A stretch of DNA of 64,000 nt from Chitinophagaceae bacterium (lineage in GTDB: Bacteria > Bacteroidota > Bacteroidia > Chitinophagales > Chitinophagaceae), in contig JADJDJ010000001.1 in assembly GCA_016702745.1 (NCBI GenBank), positions 1,178,001-1,242,000 on the forward strand. Reading direction: 5' to 3'. This document shows, in pieces, positions 48,539 to 57,061 of this stretch. The position numbers and the translations under genes were made by a program. Each line of letters starts with the position of its first letter. Position 1 is the first letter of the stretch. The notes below the pieces were generated by a model. It had not been told where the DNA came from. It saw nothing but the letters and a program-made list of their open reading frames with translations, and ran no database searches.

Positions 48539-50011
48539 GTGAAGAAACGTTACCCGGTACTCCAATTTTCGCTGTTCTTTTTAGCTGCTGTAACCCTGAT
48601 CAGTTCCTGCAGAAGAATCAATGATTTTACGGATGTGGGTGGTGGTTTAATCCCCCCGATTGACAATATCAACACCTTTGACAGTAGTCTGCGTGTTCAG
48701 GCTTTCAATGATACTTTCGGTATTCTGAATGATTCTTTACGGATCATTGCTACAGACCAGCATTTTCTGGGACTGATCAACAACGATCCTCTTTTTGGCA
48801 AAACGGATGCTCAGTTGTTTTTTGAACTGAAACCTGAATTGAGTGGCTTTTTTACCAATGGCACTTATCCTTTCCCCCGGAAAGACAGTCTGGTACTGGA
48901 TTCTGTTGTTTTGGTACTGGGATATGCCGGCACGTATGGCGATTCAACCATTCCTCAGACGATCAATGTATATGAACTAACCCAGCCTTTCAAAACTGAT
49001 TCTTCCTACTTAATCAGGCAACAACCGCTTTCTTATGGTGCTCAGCTGAACCCGGGTGGTCAACTGGTGTTCCCCAGCAGACTGGACGATTCTGTAAAAG
49101 TATTCATGGATACCACGGCCGGACAGATGCGTATAAAACTGGATACCAACTTTGCCCGCAGGATGCTGAATTATGATACCACTAATGCCTATCGTTCTGA
49201 TTCGGCTTTTAAAACCTATTTCAAAGGTTTTGCGGTAAGGTCAGTCAGCTCCGGTAATGCGATCATGGGATTTAATTTCAGCGGGAATGTAAATACCAAA
49301 CTGGCTTTTTACTATAAAATGCCTAAGAAATCAGGCAGTCTGGATTCCCTGAATGTTTCTTATTTCACTTTCTATGATCAGTGCCAGTCGGCCAATTATA
49401 TAAAAAGAGATTATAGCGGTAGTGCGGTTGCTGCTGCTGCCGGACAGGTATTGGAAGCTCCCCTTGTTTATATTCAGAAAACACCGGGTACATATGCCAA
49501 TATTAAAATTCCTGATTTACCAGCCATCAGTAATCGGGTAGTACACAGAGCCGAACTGATCATGGAACAGGTATATGATCCATCGGATGATCAGCTGACC
49601 CCACCCACTACTTTGTTCCTGGATGCATATGATCCGGCTGTTTCCGGTAATAATAAATTCAGAACCCTGCCTGCCTCTCTGGATCTTTCACCGAGTAACA
49701 GCAGTCTGGATCTGACAGGATTTGGTGTTGTACCAGTAGATGGAAAAGATCCATTTGGCAGGACGATCAAGACCTGGAAGTTCAATGTCACCAGGTATGT
49801 ACAACATATTGTCAGAGGTACCCAGACTTCTTATGATCTCAGACTGTATTCTCCACTCACTTTCAATGGTAAAGCCAAATTGTTGGGAACTGATTTTGAC
49901 CTGGCTGGAGTCTATGTGGGTTCGGCCATTGCTAATGGCAGGGTCAGACTAGGAGGTGGTAACCATCCTACTCAGCGGATGAGGCTTCGTATTGTGTTTT
50001 CCAAACTCTGA
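48539..50011 (+). CDS. DUF4270 family lipoprotein
   Basis: A 490-residue protein starting with GTG at 48539. The signal peptide ends in the lipobox LISSC (about C24). The family-typical start RRINDFTDVGGGLIPPIDN and the internal NDPLFGKTDAQLFFELKP fit DUF4270 of Bacteroidota. Its role is unknown; outer-membrane or surface lipoprotein is likely. It follows the glycogen-synthase-like gene by 28 bases, a pairing seen widely in the phylum. A clear terminator follows. Confidence 0.85.
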   Translation: MKKRYPVLQFSLFFLAAVTLISSCRRINDFTDVGGGLIPPIDNINTFDSSLRVQAFNDTFGILNDSLRIIATDQHFLGLINNDPLFGKTDAQLFFELKPELSGFFTNGTYPFPRKDSLVLDSVVLVLGYAGTYGDSTIPQTINVYELTQPFKTDSSYLIRQQPLSYGAQLNPGGQLVFPSRLDDSVKVFMDTTAGQMRIKLDTNFARRMLNYDTTNAYRSDSAFKTYFKGFAVRSVSSGNAIMGFNFSGNVNTKLAFYYKMPKKSGSLDSLNVSYFTFYDQCQSANYIKRDYSGSAVAAAAGQVLEAPLVYIQKTPGTYANIKIPDLPAISNRVVHRAELIMEQVYDPSDDQLTPPTTLFLDAYDPAVSGNNKFRTLPASLDLSPSNSSLDLTGFGVVPVDGKDPFGRTIKTWKFNVTRYVQHIVRGTQTSYDLRLYSPLTFNGKAKLLGTDFDLAGVYVGSAIANGRVRLGGGNHPTQRMRLRIVFSKL

Positions 50012-50032
50012 TGAGTTATTAAGATATGTTTA

Positions 50033-50060
50033 AAAGTCCTGCCCCCGGCAGGACTTTTTT
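50033..50060 (+). terminator. Intrinsic terminator after DUF4270 gene
   Basis: AAAGTCCTGCC / GGCAGGACTTT, an 11-base perfect stem with a CCC loop and T6 tail (50055-50060). Confidence 0.92.
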
Positions 50061-50077
50061 CATAGGCACGCTGCCCT

Positions 50078-50085
50078 TATCTTTG
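50078..50085 (+). promoter_or_regulatory. TAnnTTTG promoter element of metK
   Basis: TATCTTTG, exact consensus, 47 bases before the metK ATG. The leader is too short for a SAM riboswitch. Confidence 0.68.
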
Positions 50086-50132
50086 CGACCGCTGCAACGA
50101 GTGTATGCAAGCATAAACTTAAAAAATAACCC

Positions 50133-51389
50133 ATGCCTTATTTATTTACATCGGAGTCTGTTAGTGAAGGCCATCCTGATAAAGTGGCTGACCAGATATC
50201 AGATGCCCTTATTGACAATTTTCTGGCTTTTGATTCACAATCCAAAGTGGCCTGTGAAACCCTGGTAACTACCGGACAGGTGGTGCTGGCTGGTGAAGTA
50301 AAATCCAGGGCCTATCTGGATGTACAGGAAATTGCCCGTGGAGTGATCCGCAAAATCGGTTATACCAAGAGTGAATATATGTTTGAAGCCAGTTCATGTG
50401 GTGTATTATCTGCCATCCATGAACAATCCTCCGATATCAACCAGGGTGTGGAAAGGAAAAAGAAAGAAGATCAGGGCGCCGGTGATCAGGGAATGATGTT
50501 TGGCTATGCCACCAACGAAACAGAGCATTATATGCCGCTTGCACTCGATCTGGCACATAACCTGTTGATTGAGCTGGCTGCTATCCGTCGCGAGAAAAAT
50601 TCAAAAATGCCTTACCTGCGTCCGGACGCCAAAAGTCAGGTAACCCTGGAATATGATGATAATAATAAACCGGTTCGGATTGATGCTATCGTGATCTCTA
50701 CCCAGCATGATGATTTCGACAACGAATCTAAAATGCTGGCAAAAATCAAAAACGATGTGATCAATATCCTGATCCCCCGGGTGAAGAAAAAATACAAGCA
50801 ATACGCCAGGCTCTTCAATGATGATATCAAATACCATGTAAACCCTACCGGAAAATTCGTGATCGGTGGACCGCATGGTGATACCGGTTTGACCGGCCGT
50901 AAAATCATTGTGGATACCTATGGTGGAAAAGGGGCACATGGTGGTGGTGCTTTCAGTGGAAAAGATCCTTCTAAAGTGGATCGTTCTGCCGCTTATGCCA
51001 CCCGTCATATCGCTAAAAACCTGGTAGCTGCCGGTCTGTGCAGTGAGGTCCTGGTTCAGGTTTCTTATGCGATTGGCGTGGCAAAACCTACCAGTATCAA
51101 TGTGAACACTTATGGCACAGCGAAAGTAGATCTGAATGATGGCCAGATTGCCAAAATTGTGGAAGGTATATTTGATATGCGTCCATATTTTATCGAACAG
51201 CGCCTGAAACTCCGCAGCCCGATCTATAGCGAAACTGCAGCTTATGGTCATATGGGCCGTACCCCAGAAGTACTGGAAAAAACCTTTACTTCACCTGATG
51301 GCAAATCAGTGACCCGTAAAGTGGAACTATTTACCTGGGAGAAACTGGACTATGTTTCGAAAGTGAAAAAAGCTTTCGGTTTGAAATAA
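50133..51389 (+). CDS. metK: S-adenosylmethionine synthetase
   Basis: A 418-residue protein. The motifs ESVSEGHPDKVADQISDA (ATP-binding His), GAGDQGMMFGYA (the hallmark hexapeptide region) and GGGAFSGKDPSKVDRSAAYA (P-loop-like) are all present. It makes SAM from methionine and ATP. It is flanked by strong terminators, so it is a single-gene unit. Relatives in Bacteroidota have this same slightly long form. Confidence 0.97.
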   Translation: MPYLFTSESVSEGHPDKVADQISDALIDNFLAFDSQSKVACETLVTTGQVVLAGEVKSRAYLDVQEIARGVIRKIGYTKSEYMFEASSCGVLSAIHEQSSDINQGVERKKKEDQGAGDQGMMFGYATNETEHYMPLALDLAHNLLIELAAIRREKNSKMPYLRPDAKSQVTLEYDDNNKPVRIDAIVISTQHDDFDNESKMLAKIKNDVINILIPRVKKKYKQYARLFNDDIKYHVNPTGKFVIGGPHGDTGLTGRKIIVDTYGGKGAHGGGAFSGKDPSKVDRSAAYATRHIAKNLVAAGLCSEVLVQVSYAIGVAKPTSINVNTYGTAKVDLNDGQIAKIVEGIFDMRPYFIEQRLKLRSPIYSETAAYGHMGRTPEVLEKTFTSPDGKSVTRKVELFTWEKLDYVSKVKKAFGLK

Positions 51390-51422
51390 TCATTTTTTAA
51401 TCCTGATTAACAGGAATACTGG

Positions 51423-51456
51423 ACCCTGAAGGATTCACCATCTTTCAGGGTTTTTG
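51423..51456 (+). terminator. Intrinsic terminator of metK
   Basis: ACCCTGAA pairs with TTCAGGGT (51444-51451) across a 13-base loop, followed by T5. Confidence 0.8.
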
Positions 51457-51460
51457 TTTA

Positions 51461-51468
51461 TACATTTG
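51461..51468 (+). promoter_or_regulatory. TAnnTTTG promoter element of rlmB-like gene
   Basis: TACATTTG, exact consensus, four bases before the GTG start at 51473. The predicted transcript start coincides with the start codon. Confidence 0.62.
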
Positions 51469-51472
51469 TAAC

Positions 51473-52234
51473 GTGAAAAATTTCAGACACCCGCAAAGAC
51501 CCAAGAAAAGCTCCCTGGTGATCGGACCGGCAGCTGTTATTCAGGCATTGGAAACAGGTATGCAGCTCGACCGGATTTATCTGGACAACAGAGCCCTCGG
51601 ACAGGATATTTCAACTGTCAAAAAGCTGGCAGCACAATATGCCGTGCCTGTTAACTATGTACCGGCGGCTAAGCTGAATGGGTTTAATATTACGAACCAT
51701 GGAGGGGTGGTGGCACAGATAGCCAAAGTACATTACCAGGATTTACAGGATGTGATTTCCTTCGTCACGGAAAGCGGAGAAGCTCCTTTATTCCTGATCC
51801 TGGATGGAATTACTGATATCAGGAATATCGGCGGTATTGCCCGTACTGCGCTTTGTACCGGCGTTCATGCCATCATCATTCCGGATAAAGGGGTAGGGGC
51901 ATTGAATGAAGATGCCATTCTCACTTCTGCCGGAGCCCTGGAGAAGATTGCCGTTTGCCGGGTAAACAGCCTGATGAAGGCAATTGACGAATTACACCTG
52001 AATGGGATCCGTGTTTTTGCGGCTGATATGAAAGCGGAAAAAAATATTGCTGACGCGGATTTTTCAATACCGGCCGCGATTGTGATGGGCAGTGAAGAAA
52101 AAGGGATCTATCCGGCATTGATGAAGAGTTGTGATGAGAAAATAAAAATTCCGATGAGAGGAGAGTTTGAGAGCTTGAATGTGAGTGTGGCAACAGGAAT
52201 GATTTTATATGAAGCTATGAAGCAACGATTATAA
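51473..52234 (+). CDS. rlmB: 23S rRNA (guanosine-2'-O-)-methyltransferase, TrmH/SPOUT family
   Basis: A 253-residue SpoU-type methyltransferase with an N-terminal L30e-like substrate domain (SSLVIGPAAVIQALETGMQLDRIYLD) and the knotted SPOUT domain with its three motifs: LDGITDIRNIGGIARTA, AIVMGSEEKGI and IPMRGEFESLNVSVATGM. This matches RlmB, which methylates G2251 of 23S rRNA. The GTG start is fixed by a promoter element just upstream. The HMG-CoA lyase gene starts at the next base after its stop. Confidence 0.92.
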   Translation: MKNFRHPQRPKKSSLVIGPAAVIQALETGMQLDRIYLDNRALGQDISTVKKLAAQYAVPVNYVPAAKLNGFNITNHGGVVAQIAKVHYQDLQDVISFVTESGEAPLFLILDGITDIRNIGGIARTALCTGVHAIIIPDKGVGALNEDAILTSAGALEKIAVCRVNSLMKAIDELHLNGIRVFAADMKAEKNIADADFSIPAAIVMGSEEKGIYPALMKSCDEKIKIPMRGEFESLNVSVATGMILYEAMKQRL

Positions 52235-53098
52235 ATGACGGAGCAGCCAGCTATAAAACTGATTGAATGCCCCCGCGATGCCATGCAGGGCTGGAAAAAG
52301 CATATCCCAACTGAGCAAAAGATCCGGTACATCAATGCATTGCTCAAAACAGGTTACCATACCATTGATTTCGGGAGTTTTGTTTCCCCCAAGGCCATCC
52401 CACAAATGGCAGATACTTCCGATGTATTGAAAGGAATTGATTTATCCAGTACTTCTTCCCGTTTGCTTGCCATTGTAGCCAATTACCGGGGTGCCGAAGA
52501 TGCTGCTGTTTTTGATGAAATCAGGTATTTAGGCTTCCCATTCTCCGTTTCAGAAACTTTTCAGCAGCGGAATACGCATTCTTCTATTGAAGAATCTTTA
52601 GGAAGGGTGGAAGATATCCAGAACCTCTGTGTCAAATCCGGGAAAGAACTGGTGGTCTACTTATCCATGGGTTTCGGCAATCCTTATGGCGATCCCTGGG
52701 ATGAGGAGATTGTATTTGAATGGTCAAACAGATTGGTGGCAATGGATATCGGAATCCTTTCTCTGGCAGATACCATCGGTATCGCTACAGCAGAGCAGGT
52801 GTATGATATGACCAGTTATCTGGTAGAATCCTTACCCGGAACTGAAATCGGTGTACATCTTCATTCCACTCCGGAGAACTGGAGAAACAAACTGGAGGCA
52901 GCTGTAAAAGCAGGTTGCAAAAGATTTGATGGCGCCCTGAAAGGAATCGGAGGTTGTCCAATGGCTGATGATGAACTGGTGGGGAATATGAATAGTGAGT
53001 GGATGATTGATTATTTTGAGGAAATGGGCATTCCGACAGGAATTGACCAGGAAGCTTTGAAAATAAGTTTAGGCTTGGCCGGGGAAATATTTGTATGA
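52235..53098 (+). CDS. Hydroxymethylglutaryl-CoA lyase
   Basis: A 287-residue HMGL/DRE-TIM-barrel protein. ECPRDAMQGWKKHIPTEQK carries the catalytic Arg-Asp pair (R14, D15), and GVHLHSTP holds the metal-binding His pair. The C-terminal GIGGCPMADDELVGNMNSE carries the Cys loop. It cleaves HMG-CoA to acetyl-CoA and acetoacetate in leucine degradation. It starts directly after rlmB without a gap. No other leucine-degradation gene is near, so substrate assignment rests on the motifs. Confidence 0.88.
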   Translation: MTEQPAIKLIECPRDAMQGWKKHIPTEQKIRYINALLKTGYHTIDFGSFVSPKAIPQMADTSDVLKGIDLSSTSSRLLAIVANYRGAEDAAVFDEIRYLGFPFSVSETFQQRNTHSSIEESLGRVEDIQNLCVKSGKELVVYLSMGFGNPYGDPWDEEIVFEWSNRLVAMDIGILSLADTIGIATAEQVYDMTSYLVESLPGTEIGVHLHSTPENWRNKLEAAVKAGCKRFDGALKGIGGCPMADDELVGNMNSEWMIDYFEEMGIPTGIDQEALKISLGLAGEIFV

Positions 53099-53296
53099 AA
53101 ATCTCAAGATGCAAGAAACAAAAATTAAGAACCAAGAAACAAGATACAAGAAACAAAATAAATTAGATGTGGAAAATGAAAACCGCGGTACAATGAACCG
53201 GATAGCTGACGAATAATCATATCTCCAACCCTGAATTTTAGAAATGGTTTAATTTTTCAACTTTTAATTTCTTTGCTATTTGTTTCTTGTTTCTTG
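53099..53296. repeat. CAAGAAACAAG-type word repeats in opposite orientations
   Basis: CAAGATGCAAGAAACAAAAA, CCAAGAAACAAGATACAAG and ACAAGAAACAAA cover about 53103-53159; the reverse complement TTTGTTTCTTGTTTCTTG appears at 53279-53296, just before the GSCFA gene. The repeats could form a long stem with the other end. The spacer between them (about 53160-53278) shows no gene. Confidence 0.7.
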
Positions 53297-53305
53297 AAAT
53301 TTTTT

Positions 53306-54310
53306 ATGGATTATTTCATCAATATTGATCTTAAAAAACACCCTCATCCCATCCAATACCGGGATAGAATCCTTTTGACAGGTTCCTGTTTCACAGAACA
53401 TATTGGCAATGCATTGGCAGCACTCAAGTTTGATGTCCTGCAAAACCCCAATGGTATCCTGTTTGGTCCCGACGCTGTTTGTAAGAGCCTATTGTCCTAT
53501 AAGGATCGGAAATTATATACAGAAAAAGACCTCTTCCCCCTCAATGAAGTCTGGTACAGTTGGGACCATCATTCCAGGTATGCCCATATCAACCGGGAAG
53601 AAGCACTGAAACTGATCAATGATTCACAGATACAGGCCCACGACTATTTGAAATCCGCCAATTGGTTGGTGATTACTTTGGGTTCCTCCTTCAGCTATGC
53701 ATTAACGGAAGAAGCAGCGTTGGCGGACACTGCATTGAACAGTAAAGTAGCCAATTGCCACCGGGCTCCCGCTTCCTGGTTCCGGAAAGAGTTGCTGGAA
53801 ACAACTGCAATCATTGAAATGCTGAATCATTGTATTGTTGAAATCCGCCATTTGAATCCGGATTTACAAATCATATTTACCATCAGTCCGGTCCGGCATA
53901 TCCGGGATGGGGTAGTGGAGAACAACCGCAGCAAGGCCCGGCTGATTGAAGCGGTCCATCAGATCGTTTCATCAGTGGAAAACAGTTATTATTTCCCGGC
54001 CTATGAGCTCGTGATTGATGTACTCCGGGATTACCGGTTTTATGATATCGACCTGGTTCACCCGAATTATGCGGCCACTTCTTTTGTGCTGGAAAAATTC
54101 ACGGACACCTGTATTGCAGAGGAAAGCCGTGTATTGATGAAGGAAATCAGGCAGATCATCAATGCCCGGAAACACCGGCCCCTGCAACCCGGAACCCAGG
54201 CACACCGGCAGTTCCTGGTACAAAGCCTGGAAAAAGTAAATCAGTTGCAGCAACAATATCCATTTCTCAACTGGACAGAAGAGATCCGTTATTTTTCAAA
54301 TTACGCCTGA
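53306..54310 (+). CDS. GSCFA domain protein
   Basis: A 334-residue protein from the ATG at 53306; the frame is open upstream through repeat DNA, which I do not count. LLTGSCFTEHIG (about 22-33) is the motif that names the GSCFA family, followed by NPNGILFGP, WYSWDHHSRYAH, LGSSFSY and TISPVRHIRDG. The fold is GDSL/SGNH-hydrolase-like, with the Ser in TGSCF and His in DLVHPN as likely catalytic residues. Family members are uncharacterised; an esterase on glycans or lipids is an inference. Confidence 0.86.
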   Translation: MDYFINIDLKKHPHPIQYRDRILLTGSCFTEHIGNALAALKFDVLQNPNGILFGPDAVCKSLLSYKDRKLYTEKDLFPLNEVWYSWDHHSRYAHINREEALKLINDSQIQAHDYLKSANWLVITLGSSFSYALTEEAALADTALNSKVANCHRAPASWFRKELLETTAIIEMLNHCIVEIRHLNPDLQIIFTISPVRHIRDGVVENNRSKARLIEAVHQIVSSVENSYYFPAYELVIDVLRDYRFYDIDLVHPNYAATSFVLEKFTDTCIAEESRVLMKEIRQIINARKHRPLQPGTQAHRQFLVQSLEKVNQLQQQYPFLNWTEEIRYFSNYA

Positions 54311-54351
54311 TGTGGATCGTCACTATTCTCAACTGGTGACAGATTTTTTTT

Positions 54352-54556
54352 ATGCCCGGTTCTGTTGCCGGGTATTAGCGGTTTATTGATCGGGGATCAG
54401 CAATTCCTGTTTATCTTGCTGGTAGCCGGAATAATTGCCGGTATTATACTGGCAGAATACATCAGGAGAAATATCGGGCTCTCTGCTTTTTTTGCCAGAC
54501 TTTACAGTAACGATCAAGATCAAAAAAATGACAACACATCAGATACACGCCAGTGA
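54352..54556 (+). CDS. Possible small membrane protein between GSCFA gene and galK
   Basis: A frame from TTG at 54365 (or from the ATG at 54352 if one G is surplus near 54371) encodes about 63-67 residues with a single strong membrane helix (FLFILLVAGIIAGIILAEYI) followed by RR and a charged tail. It overlaps the galK start by 29 bases. The hydrophobic core looks like a real membrane segment, but start and reading frame are uncertain and I know no family. Confidence 0.35.
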
Positions 54557-55790
54557 ATTACAACGGGAATTCAACCGGATTTTTGCCAGGAACCCCGAGC
54601 AGTTGTTTTTTTGCCCCGGAAGAATCAACCTGATCGGGGAGCATATTGATTATAATGGCGGACAGGTGCTGCCCTGTGCCATATCCATGGGTACCTATCT
54701 GGCTGTTGCAAAAAATAACGATAAACGTTTCCGTTTCCATTGTCTCAATTTTCCAGAGACCGCAGATCTGCAATTACAATCTTCATACAGTAAAACAGGC
54801 CCTGAATGGTTTAATTATCCGTTGGGTGTTATTGACCGGATTTTACAGGATGGGCATGATCTGTCCGGACTTGATCTGTTATTTTATGGTAACCTGCCCA
54901 TTGGGGCAGGGCTCTCATCCTCTGCCTCCATTGAAGTGCTGATGGGATATGCGTTTTCTTCTCTTTTCGGTATGGACATTGACAAAAAGGATATAGCCTT
55001 ACTGGCTAAGGATGCCGAGAATCATTTTATCGGGGTCAATTGTGGTATCATGGATCAGTTTGCCGTAGCGATGGGGCAAAAAGATCAGGCCATCCTGCTG
55101 AATTGCGATACCCTCAATTATGAGTATATCCCTTTTAGAACCACCAACTATTCACTATTAATCATCAATACCAATAAACAACGTAGTCTGGCGGAATCAA
55201 AATACAATGAGCGATTCACGGAATGTGGTGCCGCATTGAAACTACTGAAGCAGGAACTTTCTATTCAGCACTTATGTGATGCCAGTCTGGCCGATTGGGA
55301 ACTCAACCGTTACCTGGTGAATAACCCCGTACTCGAAAAAAGAGCTACCCATGTAATCAGTGAAAACCAGCGGGTGAAGGATGCGGTGATTGCCATGCAA
55401 ACCGGAGATATGGATCTGTTTGGAAAATTATTATTTGCCTCTCATCATTCTCTCCGCTATGACTATGAAGTGTCCGGAAAAGAACTGGATACCATTGTTG
55501 ACTTTTGTATTGACTACCCGGCCTGTATCGGTGCCCGGATGACGGGTGCTGGTTTCGGAGGCTGTGCCATTGCACTGGTACATCACAATAAAATTGAGGA
55601 CTTCAGTGAAAAATTACTGGATCATTATACCCAACAGATCGGTTATGCACCCGGCATTTTTGCAGCGGAAGTCAGTGAGGGTGTTGGCCCTCTTCAGATG
55701 GTGACCTGCTATTCCTGTTGCAGAAACTGCTCCATATTTTTCAGCAGAGCCAGTTGGTTACGGGCTCTCTCCAGGTTTTCGCCTTCATGA
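54528..55790 (+). CDS. galK: Galactokinase, C-terminal end suspect
   Basis: A GHMP kinase of the GalK type: FFCPGRINLIGEHIDYNGG (galactokinase signature, about 27-45), the ATP loop GAGLSSSASIEV and GARMTGAGFGGCAI. It phosphorylates galactose in the Leloir pathway. The ATG at 54528 gives the expected N terminus. As written the protein has 420 residues, about 30 more than the family, and overlaps the opposing gene by 82 bases. If one C of the CCC at about 55688-55690 is surplus, the protein would end at 55704 with 391 residues. I suspect another single-base error. Confidence 0.9.
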   Translation: MTTHQIHASELQREFNRIFARNPEQLFFCPGRINLIGEHIDYNGGQVLPCAISMGTYLAVAKNNDKRFRFHCLNFPETADLQLQSSYSKTGPEWFNYPLGVIDRILQDGHDLSGLDLLFYGNLPIGAGLSSSASIEVLMGYAFSSLFGMDIDKKDIALLAKDAENHFIGVNCGIMDQFAVAMGQKDQAILLNCDTLNYEYIPFRTTNYSLLIINTNKQRSLAESKYNERFTECGAALKLLKQELSIQHLCDASLADWELNRYLVNNPVLEKRATHVISENQRVKDAVIAMQTGDMDLFGKLLFASHHSLRYDYEVSGKELDTIVDFCIDYPACIGARMTGAGFGGCAIALVHHNKIEDFSEKLLDHYTQQIGYAPGIFAAEVSEGVGPLQMVTCYSCCRNCSIFFSRASWLRALSRFSPS

Positions 55791-56767
55791 TTGACCTGGT
55801 AATAAATATCTCCGTTGAGATAATCGGTCAGGAAGCGTAGGCTTTGCATATAAATCATCAGCAAACCAGCAGCATGAATGTATTTTCTTTCTGATGCGGT
55901 GAGTATGCCGCCCAGTACATCTGTATAACCGGTTACGATCGCTTCATAAAATGTTTTGCGGATTTCCGGCTCAGCCGTTTGATTCTCTTCGGCTGCACTG
56001 GCCATGGAGCGGATCATATCTCCCAGGTCAGAGAAATAGTATCCCGGCATCACGGTATCATAATCGACCGGGCAAATCACTTTCCCGGTTTTTTCATGAA
56101 AAAGTACATTACTGATTTTTGCATCATGGTGCATCACCCGTTTAGGAAATTCATCCGATGAAGTGATGATTTCAAAAAAATGACAATACCGTTCTCTTTC
56201 TTTCAGTTCCTTCACCAGGTCAATAGCTATTGCCATCCGTTCATATAATTCTGTTTGTAGTGATGCTTCAAATTGCCGGAACCGGAGACTCAGATCATGA
56301 AAACCCGGGATTACTTCTTTTAATAAATCAGTATTCATTTCTTCCAGTGCCAGTGTAAAACTGGCAAAGGCCTTCGCTGTTTCTTTTGCCTGAGCGGGTT
56401 TTTCTGCGATGGATATGGTTTTGCCATTTTCGATAAACTCAAATGCCCGCCAGTAATGACCCCGGCTGTCTTTGAACAGGGTTCTCATATCTCCGCAGTA
56501 CAGAGGTGCCGGTAACCGTAAGCCCGTAAATTCAAATTCGGCATATTGCCAGACTTCCATATAATTTTCCTGTAACCCGTCAGGATTTTCAAAAACAGAT
56601 GTATTGATTCTTTGCAGGAAAAAATCAGGACGTTGCGGGCAACTGATCTGATAGGAGTGATTAATCAGTCCATTGCCAATCTTTTTTACATGAACTGCAT
56701 TTGATTCATCCTCCAAATCGGGGATAAAAGCTTTTATTACAGCTACTGGAATATTCTGTTGCATCAC
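55709..56767 (-). CDS. Aminoglycoside-phosphotransferase-fold sugar kinase (NahK-like)
   Basis: A 352-residue kinase of the APH/choline-kinase fold. The catalytic loop is MHHDAKISNVLF (HxDxxxxN) and the metal motif is VDYDTVMPG. The N-terminal GNGLINHSYQI is the ATP loop. The sequence style (NPDGLQENYMEV, DLGDMIRSMA) resembles N-acetylhexosamine kinases. It lies opposite galK, consistent with use of hexoses or hexosamines from host or environmental glycans. Antibiotic phosphorylation is unlikely. Confidence 0.82.
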   Translation of the reverse strand: MMQQNIPVAVIKAFIPDLEDESNAVHVKKIGNGLINHSYQISCPQRPDFFLQRINTSVFENPDGLQENYMEVWQYAEFEFTGLRLPAPLYCGDMRTLFKDSRGHYWRAFEFIENGKTISIAEKPAQAKETAKAFASFTLALEEMNTDLLKEVIPGFHDLSLRFRQFEASLQTELYERMAIAIDLVKELKERERYCHFFEIITSSDEFPKRVMHHDAKISNVLFHEKTGKVICPVDYDTVMPGYYFSDLGDMIRSMASAAEENQTAEPEIRKTFYEAIVTGYTDVLGGILTASERKYIHAAGLLMIYMQSLRFLTDYLNGDIYYQVNHEGENLERARNQLALLKNMEQFLQQE

Positions 56768-56834
56768 GGTATGAAAATAGCGAATGAGGACCGGATTGAT
56801 CAGTTCAACCGATTGCGGGAAATGAGGAGGGATT

Positions 56835-56975
56835 GGGCATTTGATATTGGGATATTGAGATATAAGGATATTGCTTTGCCCGCCGTAGCTTTAGCGAAGG
56901 AGGCCGCCCGCCGAAGCCTTGGCGAAGGAGGGATAAAGTATGTTGAGAGGTTGAGAAGTTGAGAGGTTGAGAAGG
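56835..56975. repeat. Composite repeat: two stem-loop cores with TATTGAG and GTTGAGAG tails
   Basis: Cores start at 56881 (CGCCGTAGCTTTAGCGAAGG) and 56909 (CGCCGAAGCCTTGGCGAAGG), so the core is duplicated here. The left tail is GATATTGGGATATTGAG-like (56843-56873), the right tail four GTTGAGAG/GTTGAGAAG words (56942-56974). The spacer from 56975 to 57061 adds CTCGACTATCGACT words and no gene. Confidence 0.8.
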
Positions 56976-57061
56976 TCCCGGCGAAAAGTATGTTTTTTTA
57001 TACATTACAGTTTCCGGCATCAGAACTCTCGACTATCGACTGCAGGCTCCCGACTCTCCCT

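Noticed and set aside
50041..50132. SAM riboswitch before metK
   Set aside because: The promoter element at 50078-50085 leaves a leader of about 47 bases, too short for any known SAM riboswitch, and the hairpin at 50033-50060 is the terminator of the gene before.
56805..57020. Short minus-strand ORF with LRQGFGG sequence
   Set aside because: It is a translation of the dispersed repeat and has no sign of being a gene.
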